In this document: positions 11,569-22,175 of the stretch, piece by piece | Position numbering within the stretch: the stretch's first letter is position 1 | Layout of the letters: each line of letters starts with the position of its first letter | Source of the DNA: Endomychus coccineus | Taxonomy: Eukaryota > Arthropoda > Insecta > Coleoptera > Endomychidae | Assembly (NCBI GenBank): GCA_958510875.1 | Contig: OY294067.1 | Span: forward strand, 198,087,401 to 198,151,400 | Direction of reading: 5' to 3' | Length of the DNA: 64,000 nucleotides | Notes under the pieces: model-generated | The model's input: the letters and a program-made list of their open reading frames with translations, nothing else | What the model was told of the DNA's origin: nothing | Database searches by the model: none | Position numbers and translations under genes: made by a program

Positions 11569-12257
11569 TTATTTCAAACGTATTCTCACTGTGACAACTT
11601 CCTTTCTGAAATTGACCAATTTATCACTCTGATGTGTAATTTTGAGTTCAATATCACTAATATGTCGCGTATTAATTGATAGATAGATAACACTGGGCGG
11701 ACTTTCAACAATTTTGAAACCTGGTGGTGTAGTGGGAAAAAACATGTGTAGTATATGTACAAGCTTGTCATTATTATAAGAATTTGTTACTAAATTACAT
11801 TCAATACATATAGCATTGATTTGGGAAAAATCTATGAGAAAGTCAGACTCATGTCTTCTCTTTTTATTCAATGTACGTTCAGCGAAATCTAATAATCCTG
11901 CAATGCTATTAGGTTGATCGAAATAAATGTCTTCTATACATTTTATTTCACATTTCGTTGTATTATTATTGACTCGTAGAGGCCAACATCTTGATTGTCT
12001 TCTTTATGTCTCGTTTGTAATTGATTTCGTATATACTTCTCAATGTCAGCAACTTCATATGTACCCTCTGGAAATTCAATCGAATCATTAGCACCTTCGT
12101 AATGGAACTTGTTATTAGAAGAATTAACGTTTGGGATCGAATTGTGAGTAACGAAATCGATCAGACTCAACACATATGTTTCGTTCTCGTCTAGCAATAT
12201 AGGAGGATAGATTCTAGCAGCAAGTACTGAATCTCGTTGAGATAATGTAATATTCAT
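11569..12257 (-). pseudogene. Minor capsid (penton-like) protein, element A, one frameshift
   Basis: It corresponds to the intact 247-aa protein of element C. The N-terminus has PP-hydrophobic-LDENETY then HNSIPN (C: TYNSIPN), followed by FPEGTYEVADIE (C: IPTGSYELTDIE). The second half has IECNLVTNSYNNDKLVH (C: VECNLTAGAYYNNKLAH) and TTPPGF (C: VPPGF). Polinton minor capsid proteins are single jelly-roll pentons at the vertices. The start is taken as the ATG at 12,257, which overlaps the protease end by 44 nt. One frame change lies near 11,945; the rest is open. Confidence 0.82.
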
Positions 12258-12663
12258 TGAATAAAAATAATAAACATAAGTGACCACAATTATAACTGTT
12301 ATGAGCTCGATGAATATCATGATTACATAAAATATTACACACTCCATTTGAATTGAAATATTCTATTGCTTCTAGTGGTGGTCTAAGATTTCCATAGCTA
12401 TCAAAATAAATTATATTTTGCTCATTTTTCCTATAACTAGTCCAGTGCGATCCGAATTTATCTTTATCATCTGAATTAATTATTCCCATCCCATTCTTAT
12501 GTATTTTTACTGGTAAATTATATCTCATAAATACACCTCTGAAATGTGGAATTTTCAATTTTTTAACATACTTCAACAGATCGATATTTGTAAGAGGACG
12601 TTTAGGTAATGTTGTCGGTAGTTTGCTGAGGCTGGAGCCGGTCTCAAAAAAAGCGCCAATCAC
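12214..12663 (-). CDS. Adenain-like cysteine protease, element A
   Basis: This is the maturation protease that cleaves virion precursors. The visible triad is His in GSHW (residue 73), Asp in YFDSYG (88) and Cys in NCGHLC (126), in the order and spacing of the adenovirus protease class. The frame opens without an ATG: the first usable codon near the core-protein stop is GTG 12,663. Start loss, or translation linked to the upstream core gene (which it overlaps by 4 nt), are both possible. The frame is otherwise unbroken to 12,214, where it overlaps the minor capsid start. The C-terminal residues after the Cys motif look frameshifted compared with C. Confidence 0.78.
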   Translation of the reverse strand: MIGAFFETGSSLSKLPTTLPKRPLTNIDLLKYVKKLKIPHFRGVFMRYNLPVKIHKNGMGIINSDDKDKFGSHWTSYRKNEQNIIYFDSYGNLRPPLEAIEYFNSNGVCNILCNHDIHRAHNSYNCGHLCLLFLFNEYYIISTRFSTCC

Positions 12664-13049
12664 GTCTTGTACGGTCTCAGATACAGTCCCTTGCCCAATG
12701 CTATAGACTCCATCGTTTTGTTGTGTCGCTGAGACTCGTCTAATTGTTGTTTGCCTAATTTAGTATCATTAACTGCCTTCGCTATTCCAGCAGCAACTCC
12801 ACCCAGTGCATCGAGTGCACTTAGTGCCGCAAATATTGGTATAAGTGGTAATATACCATCAGTTTCAGGTACTTGTATTACACGTGTAGGTCTTATTCGT
12901 TTTTTAAGTTTTTCAACTGATTTCATTGCAGCCAGAATAGCATCATTGAAATTTTTAGGGTTACGTTGAACAACGTTCTTCTTAATTTGTCCAATTACAT
13001 TCTTCAAACTCATTAACTTTTCGTTTTTAACAATTTTTTTCCTTTGCAT
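12660..13049 (-). CDS. Mu/pX-like basic core protein, element A
   Basis: The 129 residues equal the length of the homologue in element C. It has a basic N-half, then a hydrophobic Ala/Gly-rich segment (about residues 70-95) starting after PETDGILPLIP, and a conserved end: RHNKTMESIALGKGLYLRPY. The layout (basic, amphipathic/hydrophobic, GLYL tail) matches the small core or membrane-active proteins of adenoviruses and Polintons. It is intact, with start at ATG 13,049. The retrotransposon lies directly upstream and so separates it from the PLA2 gene that precedes it in element C. Confidence 0.72.
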   Translation of the reverse strand: MQRKKIVKNEKLMSLKNVIGQIKKNVVQRNPKNFNDAILAAMKSVEKLKKRIRPTRVIQVPETDGILPLIPIFAALSALDALGGVAAGIAKAVNDTKLGKQQLDESQRHNKTMESIALGKGLYLRPYKT

Positions 13050-13527
13050 TTTTAAAGGTTTTTTAGATTTTTCAAATTTTTATTTATTTGATACAATTTT
13101 TTCTTTTCGTAACCAATTTGTGTGTTAACTGTTTGAAAATCGTTTTTGTGCTGAACATTTCAACACTCATTAATTCGAGTGCTGTGGTCGAGTGTTATAC
13201 ACGTTAAATTTTACTCCGATATCAAGTTAGATATTCTTAGTGATAAAGGTGAAATTTTTCAGTAAGTGCTAGACTATTCCAAAGATAAGGTTACTGTGCA
13301 TTAACCTAGCTCATATTCGGTGCCCAAAAATATAATATAAGACCTCAAAAGCACAATTATATTTCTAAGTGCACAGTTGAATACGAGTACATATATACAT
13401 TATAACGCCAAACATGTGTTAAATCTGCTATCTGGCTTGTTTCCATCAATAACACGCAAAAAATCCTATCAGTGAATGATAAACATCTGTCTCAGTCAAC
13501 TTCTGGCTTGCGGTGTCTGCGGCTGGC

Positions 13528-14727
13528 ATGCCTACCTGCAGGTCATGCGAGTCGAAATGCACTCGTTACGAGGATGTGCTGAGCTGCTCTATGTGCGGCT
13601 CCTGCTTTCACATTGGATGTGTCGGCATTAATGAAACTGTTTTCGGCGAGATCCGCAGGGAAGTAACACCCTGGCGGTGTAGCGAATGCGCAGATGTCCC
13701 ACCAACCGGAGTCCTTTCCAGCACGGATTCAAGATTGGAAGCTATTCTTTCCAGCATTAAACGGGTCGAGGACGGTTTCTCGGCTGAACTTCGCGAGATC
13801 AGATCTGAAATCTCCCTGCTTCATAACAAACTCTGCGACCAGACCGAGCAGAATGCTGCTTTAAGTAATGGGATTTCCCAACTGCGTGAAGTTAACCAAT
13901 CCCTTCGGCAACTACTGCCCCCCGATGGATCGGCTCCTTCTTTTCCGGCTGCGGCTGTATCTTCTTATAGTCAGGCAGCATCTAGAGGGGCTGCCGTCGT
14001 TGTCAAGCCCAAAAGTCAACAGAGTAACGCGCAAACTAAGTCCGACTTGCTGAGGTCCGTGAACCCAACTTCTTCTGGTGTTGAGGTGACGGGCGTAAAG
14101 CATATTTCTGGTGGCGGTGTGGTGATCAGATGCTCAACGTCCGCTGGTGCTAACACATTTAAGAAGATAGTGGAAAATAAGCTGTCAGAGGACTATGAGG
14201 CCAGGGAGGCTGCTAAATTGAGTCCTCGAATCAGGCTGGTGGGGATGAACGAGCAGCACGATCCAAATATACTCATTCAGTTTGTCAAGACTCAGAACCC
14301 TAACATTTTTGATTCATCTCCCGTAGAATGCATTTCTTTTACCCCTCTGAATAAAAATTCGAAAATGTTTCAGGCTGTTCTTCAAGTGGATGCACGCACA
14401 TACGGTAAGGCTCTCAGTGCCAATCATGTATTCGTGGGTTACGACTCCTGTACAGTCTATGATGCTTTAGAGGTGACTCGATGTTTCAACTGCTGCGGGT
14501 TTCACCACTTGTCGAAGAACTGTGAAAAGCGGCCCGTTTGTCCCAGATGCGCTGGCGAACATGTTGTCAAGGACTGTAAATCAGAGTCGTTGAAATGCGT
14601 CAACTGCTCCGGTGTCACTAAGATACTTCCCGACGTCGACACATGTCACGCGGCATGGGATCATAACTGCTCTGTATATAAAAAGAAATTAGAATCTCTG
14701 AAACTCGATATCATTGGTCCACTATAG
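13528..14727 (+). CDS. Retrotransposon ORF1: PHD finger plus zinc knuckles
   Basis: The ATG at 13,528 is used; the frame is also open through a GTG 15 bases earlier. Residues 4-52 form a PHD-type C4HC3 zinc finger (CRSC, CSMC, HIGC, CSEC). A coiled-coil-like stretch follows (residues ~70-125), then an RNA-recognition-like middle, and a C-terminal pair of Cys/His knuckles (CFNCCGFHHLSKNC, CPRCAGEHVVKDC). ORF1 proteins of this kind coat element RNA and escort it to target DNA. The frame is intact to 14,727 and ends 33 bases before ORF2. PHD-containing ORF1 is a feature of CR1-related and some Jockey elements in invertebrates. Confidence 0.85.
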   Translation: MPTCRSCESKCTRYEDVLSCSMCGSCFHIGCVGINETVFGEIRREVTPWRCSECADVPPTGVLSSTDSRLEAILSSIKRVEDGFSAELREIRSEISLLHNKLCDQTEQNAALSNGISQLREVNQSLRQLLPPDGSAPSFPAAAVSSYSQAASRGAAVVVKPKSQQSNAQTKSDLLRSVNPTSSGVEVTGVKHISGGGVVIRCSTSAGANTFKKIVENKLSEDYEAREAAKLSPRIRLVGMNEQHDPNILIQFVKTQNPNIFDSSPVECISFTPLNKNSKMFQAVLQVDARTYGKALSANHVFVGYDSCTVYDALEVTRCFNCCGFHHLSKNCEKRPVCPRCAGEHVVKDCKSESLKCVNCSGVTKILPDVDTCHAAWDHNCSVYKKKLESLKLDIIGPL

Positions 14728-14760
14728 CAATTACCATCTAAGTGTACTAGTGATATAGAT

Positions 14761-17632
14761 GTGAAATGCCGTAGAGTATCTCCGGGTATTAATGTTTTCT
14801 ATCAAAATGTCCGCGGACTAAACACAAAAATCTCGGAATTCTATAGCTTTGTATCTGCTTGCTCTTTGGCCTCTGTTTACGCGGTTACCGAGACATGGCT
14901 CACTGACTCTGTAAGTGATGCAGAAATTTTCCCTCAACACTTCAGTGTTTTTCGAAGTGATCGATCGTCATTGGTGACTGGTCGCCGGAGAGGAGGAGGA
15001 GTCTTGTTGGCGGTTTCATCGGAGTTTGAAGCCCGCTCGGTTGATACTCGTGATTTAACTGATTATAATTTTGCTATTGATTTTGTTGCGGTTCGTGTGG
15101 GTCTGGGGAGTCATTCTGTGTATTTTGTGGTTGTGTACATTCCACCATTCATCGGGGTTCAGGAGATTGTTATATTTTTTGAATTGTTAGAAGTTTTTTA
15201 TGTGACATATGGACCTGAGCTTTCCATCATAGGTGACTTCAACTTCCCCGAATACTCAAGTTCTCCTACCGGGGCTCGTTGTACCAGGATAGGTGGTCTT
15301 ACAAACCTTTGCGACCTACTTGCTCTATCTCAGTACAACTTTGTAAATAACTCTAACGGTAAGCTTCTGGACTTGGTTCTGTCGACTCTAGTATGCACCG
15401 TCGAGAGATCACCTGAGCATGCTGTTGCTGAGGACTTACATCATCCTCCTCTTCTAATAAACATTGTTTGTTCTGTTCCGAATGTGCAGAGTGGTTTTCT
15501 GGGTAATCTTGAGCACTGTTCTTACAATTTTAAGAAAGGTAATTATATCGACCTTTATGAACATCTTGCTAATCTGCCGTGGACTTCAGTCGTTGGCGAG
15601 AGTGATCCGGCTGTGGCATCGGATCGTCTGTATTCCCTGATCTACGATGCCTTTGACAAATATATACCTAAGTCATCACCAACAGCTAAATCTAAATATC
15701 CTCCCTGGTTTACAAAAGAAATTATTCGCAACATCAAACTGAAATATTCTTATTGGCGTCGTTGTAAACTTACCAACAATCCAGACGACTATGTTGAGTT
15801 TACACGGCTGAGACTGGTTGTTAAAAATGCAATTCGGCAATCACATAAGGACTTTGTCGATCGCGCCGAGCGCAACATTTCAGCAAATTCTAAAGACTTC
15901 TAGTCCTATATTAACAGAATGAAATCTAACTCTGGAATGCCATCCAAGATGACCTACAATGAGACATCGCTCGGGAGTCAACAGGAAATAGTCGATAGCT
16001 TTGCACTATTTTTTAATAAATGTTTCAGTGATGACCAAGCTCCCTATATTCCCGAGTTCCATACAAATGGATGTTCTTCAGTACCGATGCCATCTTGCTT
16101 TTCGGAGACAGATGTGCTGGTTGCCGGAAGGAGGATGAAGTCCGCTATGACAGCAGGCTCGGATGGAATTCCTGCATTTTTTCTGAAGGACTGTCTTCGT
16201 GTCCTGATCTGCCCCCTTCTCCATATATTCAACCGGATTCTCTCGACCCAGTCTTTTCCAGAAATATGGAAGGTTTCAAAAATTGTCCCTATTTTCAAAA
16301 AAGGGGAGAGGGCTGACATCTCTAACTACCGCCCCATTGCTCTCTTAAATAATTCCTCGAAGTTATTTGAGTTTTGCTTGCATGACGCTATATCAGAGAG
16401 TGTCACTCGGCGACTGACGACTCGCCAACATGGTTTCGTCAGGGGCAGATCGACTGTGACCAACTTGACTGTTTTTCATCAGTTCGTAGCAGAGTGTTTG
16501 GATGTTGGTACTCAGGTTGATGTCGTCCTCACCGATTTTAGCAAAGCTTTCGATCGTTTGAATCATCGCATCCTCCTCTCTAGATTAGCTGATTTTGGTG
16601 TGTCGATCCGGCTGGTGGGATTGTTTGAGAGTTACTTGACCGGGCGAAGTCACTATGTAGAGCTTTCAGGTTTCAGATCTGATGCGTTTCAGCATTCCGA
16701 GCGGTGTTCCACAGGGCTCGGTCCTTGGTCCACTGCTATTTAATATCTTCATCAATGATGTTGCCTCCATTTTTACTGTCATGTATCTACTATATGCAGA
16801 TGACCTGAAGTTGTTCCTTCCGATCAGATCTTCTAGGGACGCTCTTCAACTACAAAACGATCTAAACCTGTTTCATTCCTGGTGCTCTGCTAACCTTTTA
16901 GATCTCAACGTGTCTAAATGTGCAGTTATGTCATTTACAAGAAGCAAGACTCCTATAATTTACGAATATTATATTTCTGATTCAGTTCTTCTACGATATG
17001 AAAATATTCGAGATTCGGGTGTCTACTTCACCTCTAGTCTTTCTTTCGACACTCATGTTGATTCAGTGGCGTCCGCAGCATCCAGGCTCATGGGTTTCAT
17101 TATCAGAAGCTTGCGAGACTTCGTCAATATTGAAACACTACTGCTGCTTTATAATTCATTTATAAGATCTCGCCTTGAATACGCTTCAGTCGTGTGGTCT
17201 CCTACCTATCAGATTCATATCCACCTGCTAGAGGGTATTCAGCGAAAATTCTTGAAGTATCTCAGCTTTCGCATAGATAACGTTTATCCTCCGAGAGGTT
17301 TCCCTCAATCGGAACTACTTGCTCGATTCGGGGTTTCTAGTCTTGTCGGGCGCAGGCGGACTAGCTCGATAGTGTTTCTATTCAAACTCGTTAACAATAC
17401 TGTTGACTGTCCCGACCTGCTTGAGCAGTTGAATTTCGAAGTGCCTAGATTGGGAGCGCGACATCCGAATACTTTTTATCTGAACACGCCTCGCACACGT
17501 ATGCTGCAATCATCGCCTATCTATGAGATGTGCAACAATTATAAAATTTTTCAAAATAGTCTAGACATATTCAATTCATCCGTTGCACATATAAAAGCTA
17601 TTACTGGGAACATAGCTGATGTAGTGCAATAA
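14761..17632 (+). pseudogene. Retrotransposon ORF2: APE endonuclease-reverse transcriptase (two breaks)
   Basis: The N-terminal AP-endonuclease domain shows FYQNVRGL, TETWL, GGGVLL and GDFNFPE. The RT domain shows FKKGERADISNYRPIAL, DFSKAFDRLNHRIL (motif A), PQGSVLGPLLFNIFIND, and YADDLKLF (catalytic YADD). The C-terminal region extends to 17,632. The frame is interrupted by a TAG at 15,901-15,903 and by a one-base frame change at about 16,680-16,700, just before the PQGS motif. Catalytic residues remain, so inactivation is recent compared with the host Polinton's decay. Confidence 0.9.
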
Positions 17633-17909
17633 TTTAAAACATTGTTCGATACATCCTGCGTGCTCTGCTTGCAGAACAGCCTTGTATCAATGTTGATATC
17701 AGTATTGATGTCTATCTAATTTTTTCTCGTTTTTCATTTTGTATTTATGATCTTATTTTATATGAATTTTTTTTGTTTTTGTTATATTATATTTGTGAAT
17801 TTTAATCAAATTGTAGCTTTTCCCATCCTTAATTGGCCTGTGGCTGTTGGGTGGTGTAACTAAATAAATAAATAAATAAACTAAATAAATAAATATGTTT
17901 TTATTTTTT

Positions 17910-18839
17910 TCACTGATCCATCACCGGCATCATCAACTTATGTTTATTAATATTTGATTCAAGTTTCAGCTTTTTAGTAGTAGTGATATCAGCTTCATCG
18001 TCTTCATTAAAATGTATTTTCCTTTTTCTCGCGATGAGTTTAGGACGTTCAGTAATCCTCATTTTTCTAAAAGGAATTGTACTATCACCATCTTCTTCTT
18101 CTTCTTCTAATTTTCTTTTTAGTGGTGATCGTTCAATAATACTCATTATAGGAGTGTTTAGTGTAATATCTTTTGTTTCCACACCATTCACTTTCTGTTT
18201 TCTAACTTTATTACATTTTTTTCTTTTTTTAAAAGCAATTGTACTAACATCTTCTTCTAATTTTCTTTTTAGTGATGATTGTATTATAGGGGTGATATCT
18301 TTCGTTTTCACATCATTCAATTTCCTAACTTTATTCTCTATAGAATATTTCTTAGTATTTGTTTTAGTTTTTATTGATGTCTTGTACTGTCTTATATTGT
18401 TTAAGCTGATTTCAATATTTCTTAAAGAATTTTCTACTAACTTTTTAGCCTTTTCCATGAACTTGAAGCAATAATTAACAATTTGATTGCAATTATTGTT
18501 GTATTCCATACCTAGTTTTACTTTAGCCTTCATCGTACCAGCTATTCTAAATGTTTTCACCTAACGATGCATTGTTAGAATGAAATCTAGCGAGAGCTTT
18601 ATCAGCTAGCATTTTGTCAGCTTCATGGCGACGTTTAATATCCTTCTCCTGAGAATATGCTATGTCATGTTGTTTACACGCTCCATCTAATTCATTTACC
18701 CCCTTATCGCCTCGAGCTAATCATTTTTGTACCCGGACCGCAATATCTATATCCTGGTATATGCATTCCGAACGGTGAATTATTTATAACGCTATTCATA
18801 ATACCCTCTCCGTCTACAATATTCGGATAAAATTTCATT
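17910..18839 (-). pseudogene. Phospholipase A2 domain protein with basic repeat tail, element A (broken)
   Basis: From ATG 18,839 the reverse strand encodes HIPGYRYCGPGTK (calcium loop) and, after a frame change near 18,725, a CKQHDIAY helix with the His-Asp catalytic pair. This is the parvovirus-VP1-like PLA2 layout also seen in element C. A further frame change near 18,560 leads into a long Lys/Arg-rich tail (to 17,910). That tail has repeated blocks 'SLKRKLEE'/'PLKRKLEE' and likely nuclear-localisation signals such as KKRKK. The tail is absent from C. The role inferred from the family is endosome-membrane hydrolysis during particle entry. Confidence 0.75.
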
Positions 18840-18975
18840 TTTCTTATTTTCGTTTAGATTTTAACTCAATCAATTCTCAGCCTTGACTGATTATGAATGT
18901 TAACGAATGATAATTTTATAGTTACAGTTGATTTATTGTTTGGAGAAGAGAGCAATGAAAGTGATAAAACAGTGA

Positions 18976-19641
18976 ACAACTTTAAGTGTTAATAATCACG
19001 ATTCAGTTCAAGATAAGAATAATAAAAAACATGGTTCACTTTTACCTTCCACGTTAAGATGTATAATTGTAGGTCCGTCAAACTGTGGAAATACTAATGT
19101 GATGATCAGCTTGATCGAACACGAGAACCGATTGATATTTGAAAATGTTTACTTATACTCAAGATCCTTACATCAACCTAAATATATGTATTTGGGAAAA
19201 TTATTAAGACCCGTCAAAGGTATTGGTTTTTATCCGTTTAGCAGCAGTGAAGAAATACTAGAGCCATCTAAGGCGAAGTATAATTCACTATTTATATTTG
19301 ATGATGTAGCATGCAATAATCAAAACGTGATACGAGATTATTCCAGTAGGGGAAGACACAATCATGTGGATTGTTTCTATCTCTGTCAAACTTATGCTAA
19401 AATCCCTAAGCACTTGATACGAGACAATGCGAATGCATTCGTTCTCTTCAAACAAGACGAGCTAAATTTAAAGCATATTTACAATGATCATGTGGGCACC
19501 AATATGACTTTTGAACAATTTCGAAACATGTGCGCTTTATGCTGGCAGAAACAGTACGGTTTTCTGTCAATTCTTAAAGATAACAATATAGTCGATGGGA
19601 GGTACAGAGAAGGTTTCGATCATTTCATTCTTCTCCAATGA
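18976..19641 (+). pseudogene. FtsK/HerA-type packaging ATPase, element A (Walker A lysine lost)
   Basis: This family pumps the genome into the capsid. The frame is open from 18,976 (no ATG; N-terminus lost) to 19,641. The Walker A loop reads GPSNCGNTN where B and C have GPSNCGKTN: the ATP-binding lysine is replaced by asparagine (codon aat). Walker B (LFIFDDVA) and the downstream conserved blocks SRGRHNHVDCFYLCQTYAK and QDELNLKHIYNDHVGT remain. With no start and no Walker lysine this copy cannot be active, although two-thirds of the frame is open. It is the first rightward gene after the PLA2 gene and is transcribed divergently from it. Confidence 0.85.
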
Positions 19642-19876
19642 ACCACTTCTCTCATGCGCTAACAGATCAGACCAGTTCGAATCAGTTAAAAAGGTGTTTT
19701 CCTCTCATCCACTCACGGATCAGACAAGTTCAAAGCAGTTCAAAGCAGTTAAAAAGCTGTTTCCAGATCTGAAGAAGAAGCGGTTAAAAAGATTGAATAT
19801 TAACAAAACAATATCAGATGAGAAACCAACTGTGACCACATCATACCTATTCCTAAAACATAAAAATGAATATTAA
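19595..19876 (+). CDS. 93-aa basic hypothetical protein overlapping the ATPase end
   Basis: The frame overlaps the last 47 bases of the ATPase and continues to 19,876. The part past the ATPase has a short duplicated block (SDQFESVKKVF, then SKQFKAVKKLF) followed by a run of lysines. No counterpart is found in B or C at this position. It may be a small lineage-specific gene or a chance frame. Confidence 0.25.
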   Translation: MGGTEKVSIISFFSNEPLLSCANRSDQFESVKKVFSSHPLTDQTSSKQFKAVKKLFPDLKKKRLKRLNINKTISDEKPTVTTSYLFLKHKNEY

Positions 19877-20985
19877 TGATAGACATTTGAAACGAAGACT
19901 CATACAAAAGCGTAAAGATGTTAAGAACAAATTAGATATACTGAAACATGGTGAGATCGTTCAAGCAAAAATGTTTTCACCTATAACTAAACATTTAAAA
20001 AATATTGAACATAAGTTAGATTCATCAACGAATAATAATAAAGTAAAAAATCAACATGAAGAACCTGAAGTCAGTGATGAAAATTTCATCAAATTTGATG
20101 ATGATAATAAACATTTCAACAAAGCTAAAATGGAAATTGATTTTCAAGATGATGATGATGATGAGAACCATGGAAAAACATCTGCTATTGGTAATTTATC
20201 AGATATTATGTATCATGCAACACCAGTTCCTGAAAAGAAAATGAAGTTCACACATTCTACACCAAAGCATAGAAATTGGTTTGAAAACGTGAGCGCAATA
20301 GTAGAACCAAGCAGTTTAAAGCAATCCATTATAGGAGAACATGATTCAAATGAACAAGAAAATTCTACAGACAAATCAGCCTTACTACTACGTAAGACTC
20401 GCAAGGATGAAATAGATGAAAAATCTTTCATTGATTATTTAGAGCAGTATGATTCGTTACCGAGAAAATACATACGAGATATGATTACTGATGATAACAA
20501 TGAGATTGATCATAAATATGGTGCTAGGCATAACCCTACGACAGAAAAATTTTATATTGGAAACTCATCTTCAAAAATAAACGGTTCAGATGTAGTTGTA
20601 AAAGATGAGACGTATGAAGGTACACAGGGACTATATGAATGAGCTGCATTTCAAAAAGAATCCTCGACACTTTACGGCCGGAGATGAAAAATCGTATAGA
20701 GATATCATTTTGAAAACAAACGCACATAGAAGATACTATCAATCATCGAAGCAAGTGGATGGTAGTAGATAGGATGAATATAAAAAAATTATTGCACCTA
20801 TAGTTGGACGTGGAATATTTATGCAGGCTACTAACAATCCAATCGAATACGTACACTGGGATGATCCGAATGAACTCGTTGAAAGATTACGTTAACTAGT
20901 TGCATCACAAGAAGCGGGTCATACAGGTCATGCAAATAAATAAATTCTATTATAGAAGAGTTACGTGAAGCTAAAATTGTCAAAT
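19866..20985 (+). pseudogene. WDD-motif conserved Polinton protein, element A (broken)
   Basis: It starts at ATG 19,866 and is open to 20,642 (258 aa). A frame change near 20,630 and stops (20,769, about 20,893 and 20,940) break the C-terminal third. The end, YVHWDDPNELVERLR, then LVASQEAG, matches element C (YVYWDDVNEIVDRLR, LVASSLAG). The middle block with EGTQGLYE corresponds to C's KGTTGLYN. The N-terminal half is lysine-rich and helical. This family is common in insect Polinton-like loci and is usually annotated as uncharacterised. It sits between ATPase and integrase in A, and between ATPase and fibre in B and C. Function is unknown; a virion role is plausible from position. Confidence 0.7.
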
Positions 20986-21920
20986 GAGTAAATTCATAAC
21001 TGAAGCCAAACGACAAAATATTGAAGAAATTCATAAACCTGCTCGCATTTATTTTAAACGTCGTGAAGTAATATTAAAATCCCTCATCGATTCAATTCAA
21101 GCTGATCTCGTCCAGATGTTACCGTATTCCAAGAAAAACAATGGATTCAAATACATTCTAGTTGTAATTAATTGTTTCTCAAAATTTGTGTGGGCTTTTC
21201 CTCTTAGAAACAAGTCCGGTCCTGAAGTTACTAATGCTATGGAGAAGGTGTTCAAAATACAAAAGCCGTACAATTTACAAACCGATATGGGCACTGAGTT
21301 TTTCAATAAGAATTTCCAAAAGTTATTAAGAAAATATCGAGTGCATCATTACAATGTGTTTAGTGAAAAAAAGGCCTAAATCGTTGAATGAGTTAATAGA
21401 ACCTTAAAAAATATCATGTGGAAGGAATTCAATTTACAGGGAAGCTATAAATGGTTAGATTCACTAAAACGTGTGGTACACAAGTACAATACAACAATAC
21501 ACAGGACAATCAAAATGAGACCTGCAGATGTTGAGATGAAACATGAAGAAACACTTTTGAAAACAGTATACAACCGAATAAAATTAACTGATAGAAATCA
21601 GAAATTCAAAGTTAGTGATCACGTTCGCATTTCGAAAACTCGAGGTATTTTCGATGAAAAATACATGCCCAATTGGTCTACTGATGTTTTTACAATCAAA
21701 ACAGTTCAACTTACTAATCCAATCACGTATTTATTGCAAGATGCCAACAATCAAGACATTCAAGGTGAATTTTACGAATTTGCAATTGCAAAAAGTTAAA
21801 TATCCTAATGTTTATTTGGTAGAGAGAATTTTAAAACGTAAAAACCAAAAAGTCTATGTTAAATGGTTAGGTTTTCCGAATAAATTCAATAGTTGGATAA
21901 GTTCTGATAATATTGCATGA
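20984..21920 (+). pseudogene. Retroviral-type integrase with chromodomain, element A (broken)
   Basis: The integrase inserts the element. ATG 20,984 is followed by a short helical N-terminal region, then the core: first Asp in QADLVQ, GFKYILVVINCFSKF, and second Asp in LQTDMGTEFF. The region of the catalytic Glu is interrupted by TAA 21,377-21,379 and a TGA a few codons on. Downstream is an SH3-like region (HVRISKTRGIFDEKY, PNWS). After a frame change near 21,790 comes a chromodomain (PNVYLVERILKR, YVKWLGF, NSW). D,D,E core plus chromodomain is the usual Polinton layout. Three breaks make it inactive. Confidence 0.88.
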
Positions 21921-22039
21921 TTATTTTATCATATTTCTCCATTATATATGTTAATTGACATTTACAAATAAATAATAATGGTTAAAACTGTATTTATTTT
22001 TCTCATAATTGAGAACATATATCGTATAAATGATTCCCT

Positions 22040-22175
22040 GAACAACTAGCATTTTTATAGCTTTGGAATAGATTAATAAACAAGTAATGATGATGCAACT
22101 AAGCGTAATTGCAATACGGTGCCACGAAGACTGAGAAAAATCAAGTTTGAACAAACATGTTTTGTTAATATTTAC
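22040..22175 (-). repeat. Inverted third copy of the PolB-promoter module
   Basis: Read on the minus strand this repeats 8,830-8,965, including 'caaaacatgtttgttcaaac', 'ctcagtcttcg' and 'ccgtattgcaatta'. It abuts the inner edge of the right TIR. It may be a second control region, or the edge of a formerly longer TIR. Confidence 0.7.

Larger units (their letters stand above)
13150..17895 (+). mobile_element. Non-LTR retrotransposon (CR1/Jockey-type) inside Polinton A
   Basis: Two open regions on the plus strand encode a PHD/zinc-knuckle ORF1 and an endonuclease-RT ORF2. The 3' end is a (TAAA)n-type microsatellite at about 17,860-17,895, typical of target-primed insertion. The 5' end is only approximate, because no clear target-site duplication could be read against the A/T-rich flanks. 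It separates the PLA2 and core genes of the Polinton. GC content and codon use are visibly higher than in the surrounding element. Confidence 0.9.

Noticed and set aside
17983..18474. 163-codon hydrophobic plus-strand frame
   Set aside because: Antisense shadow of the Lys/Glu-rich PLA2 tail; the hydrophobicity results from reading AAA/GAA codons in reverse.
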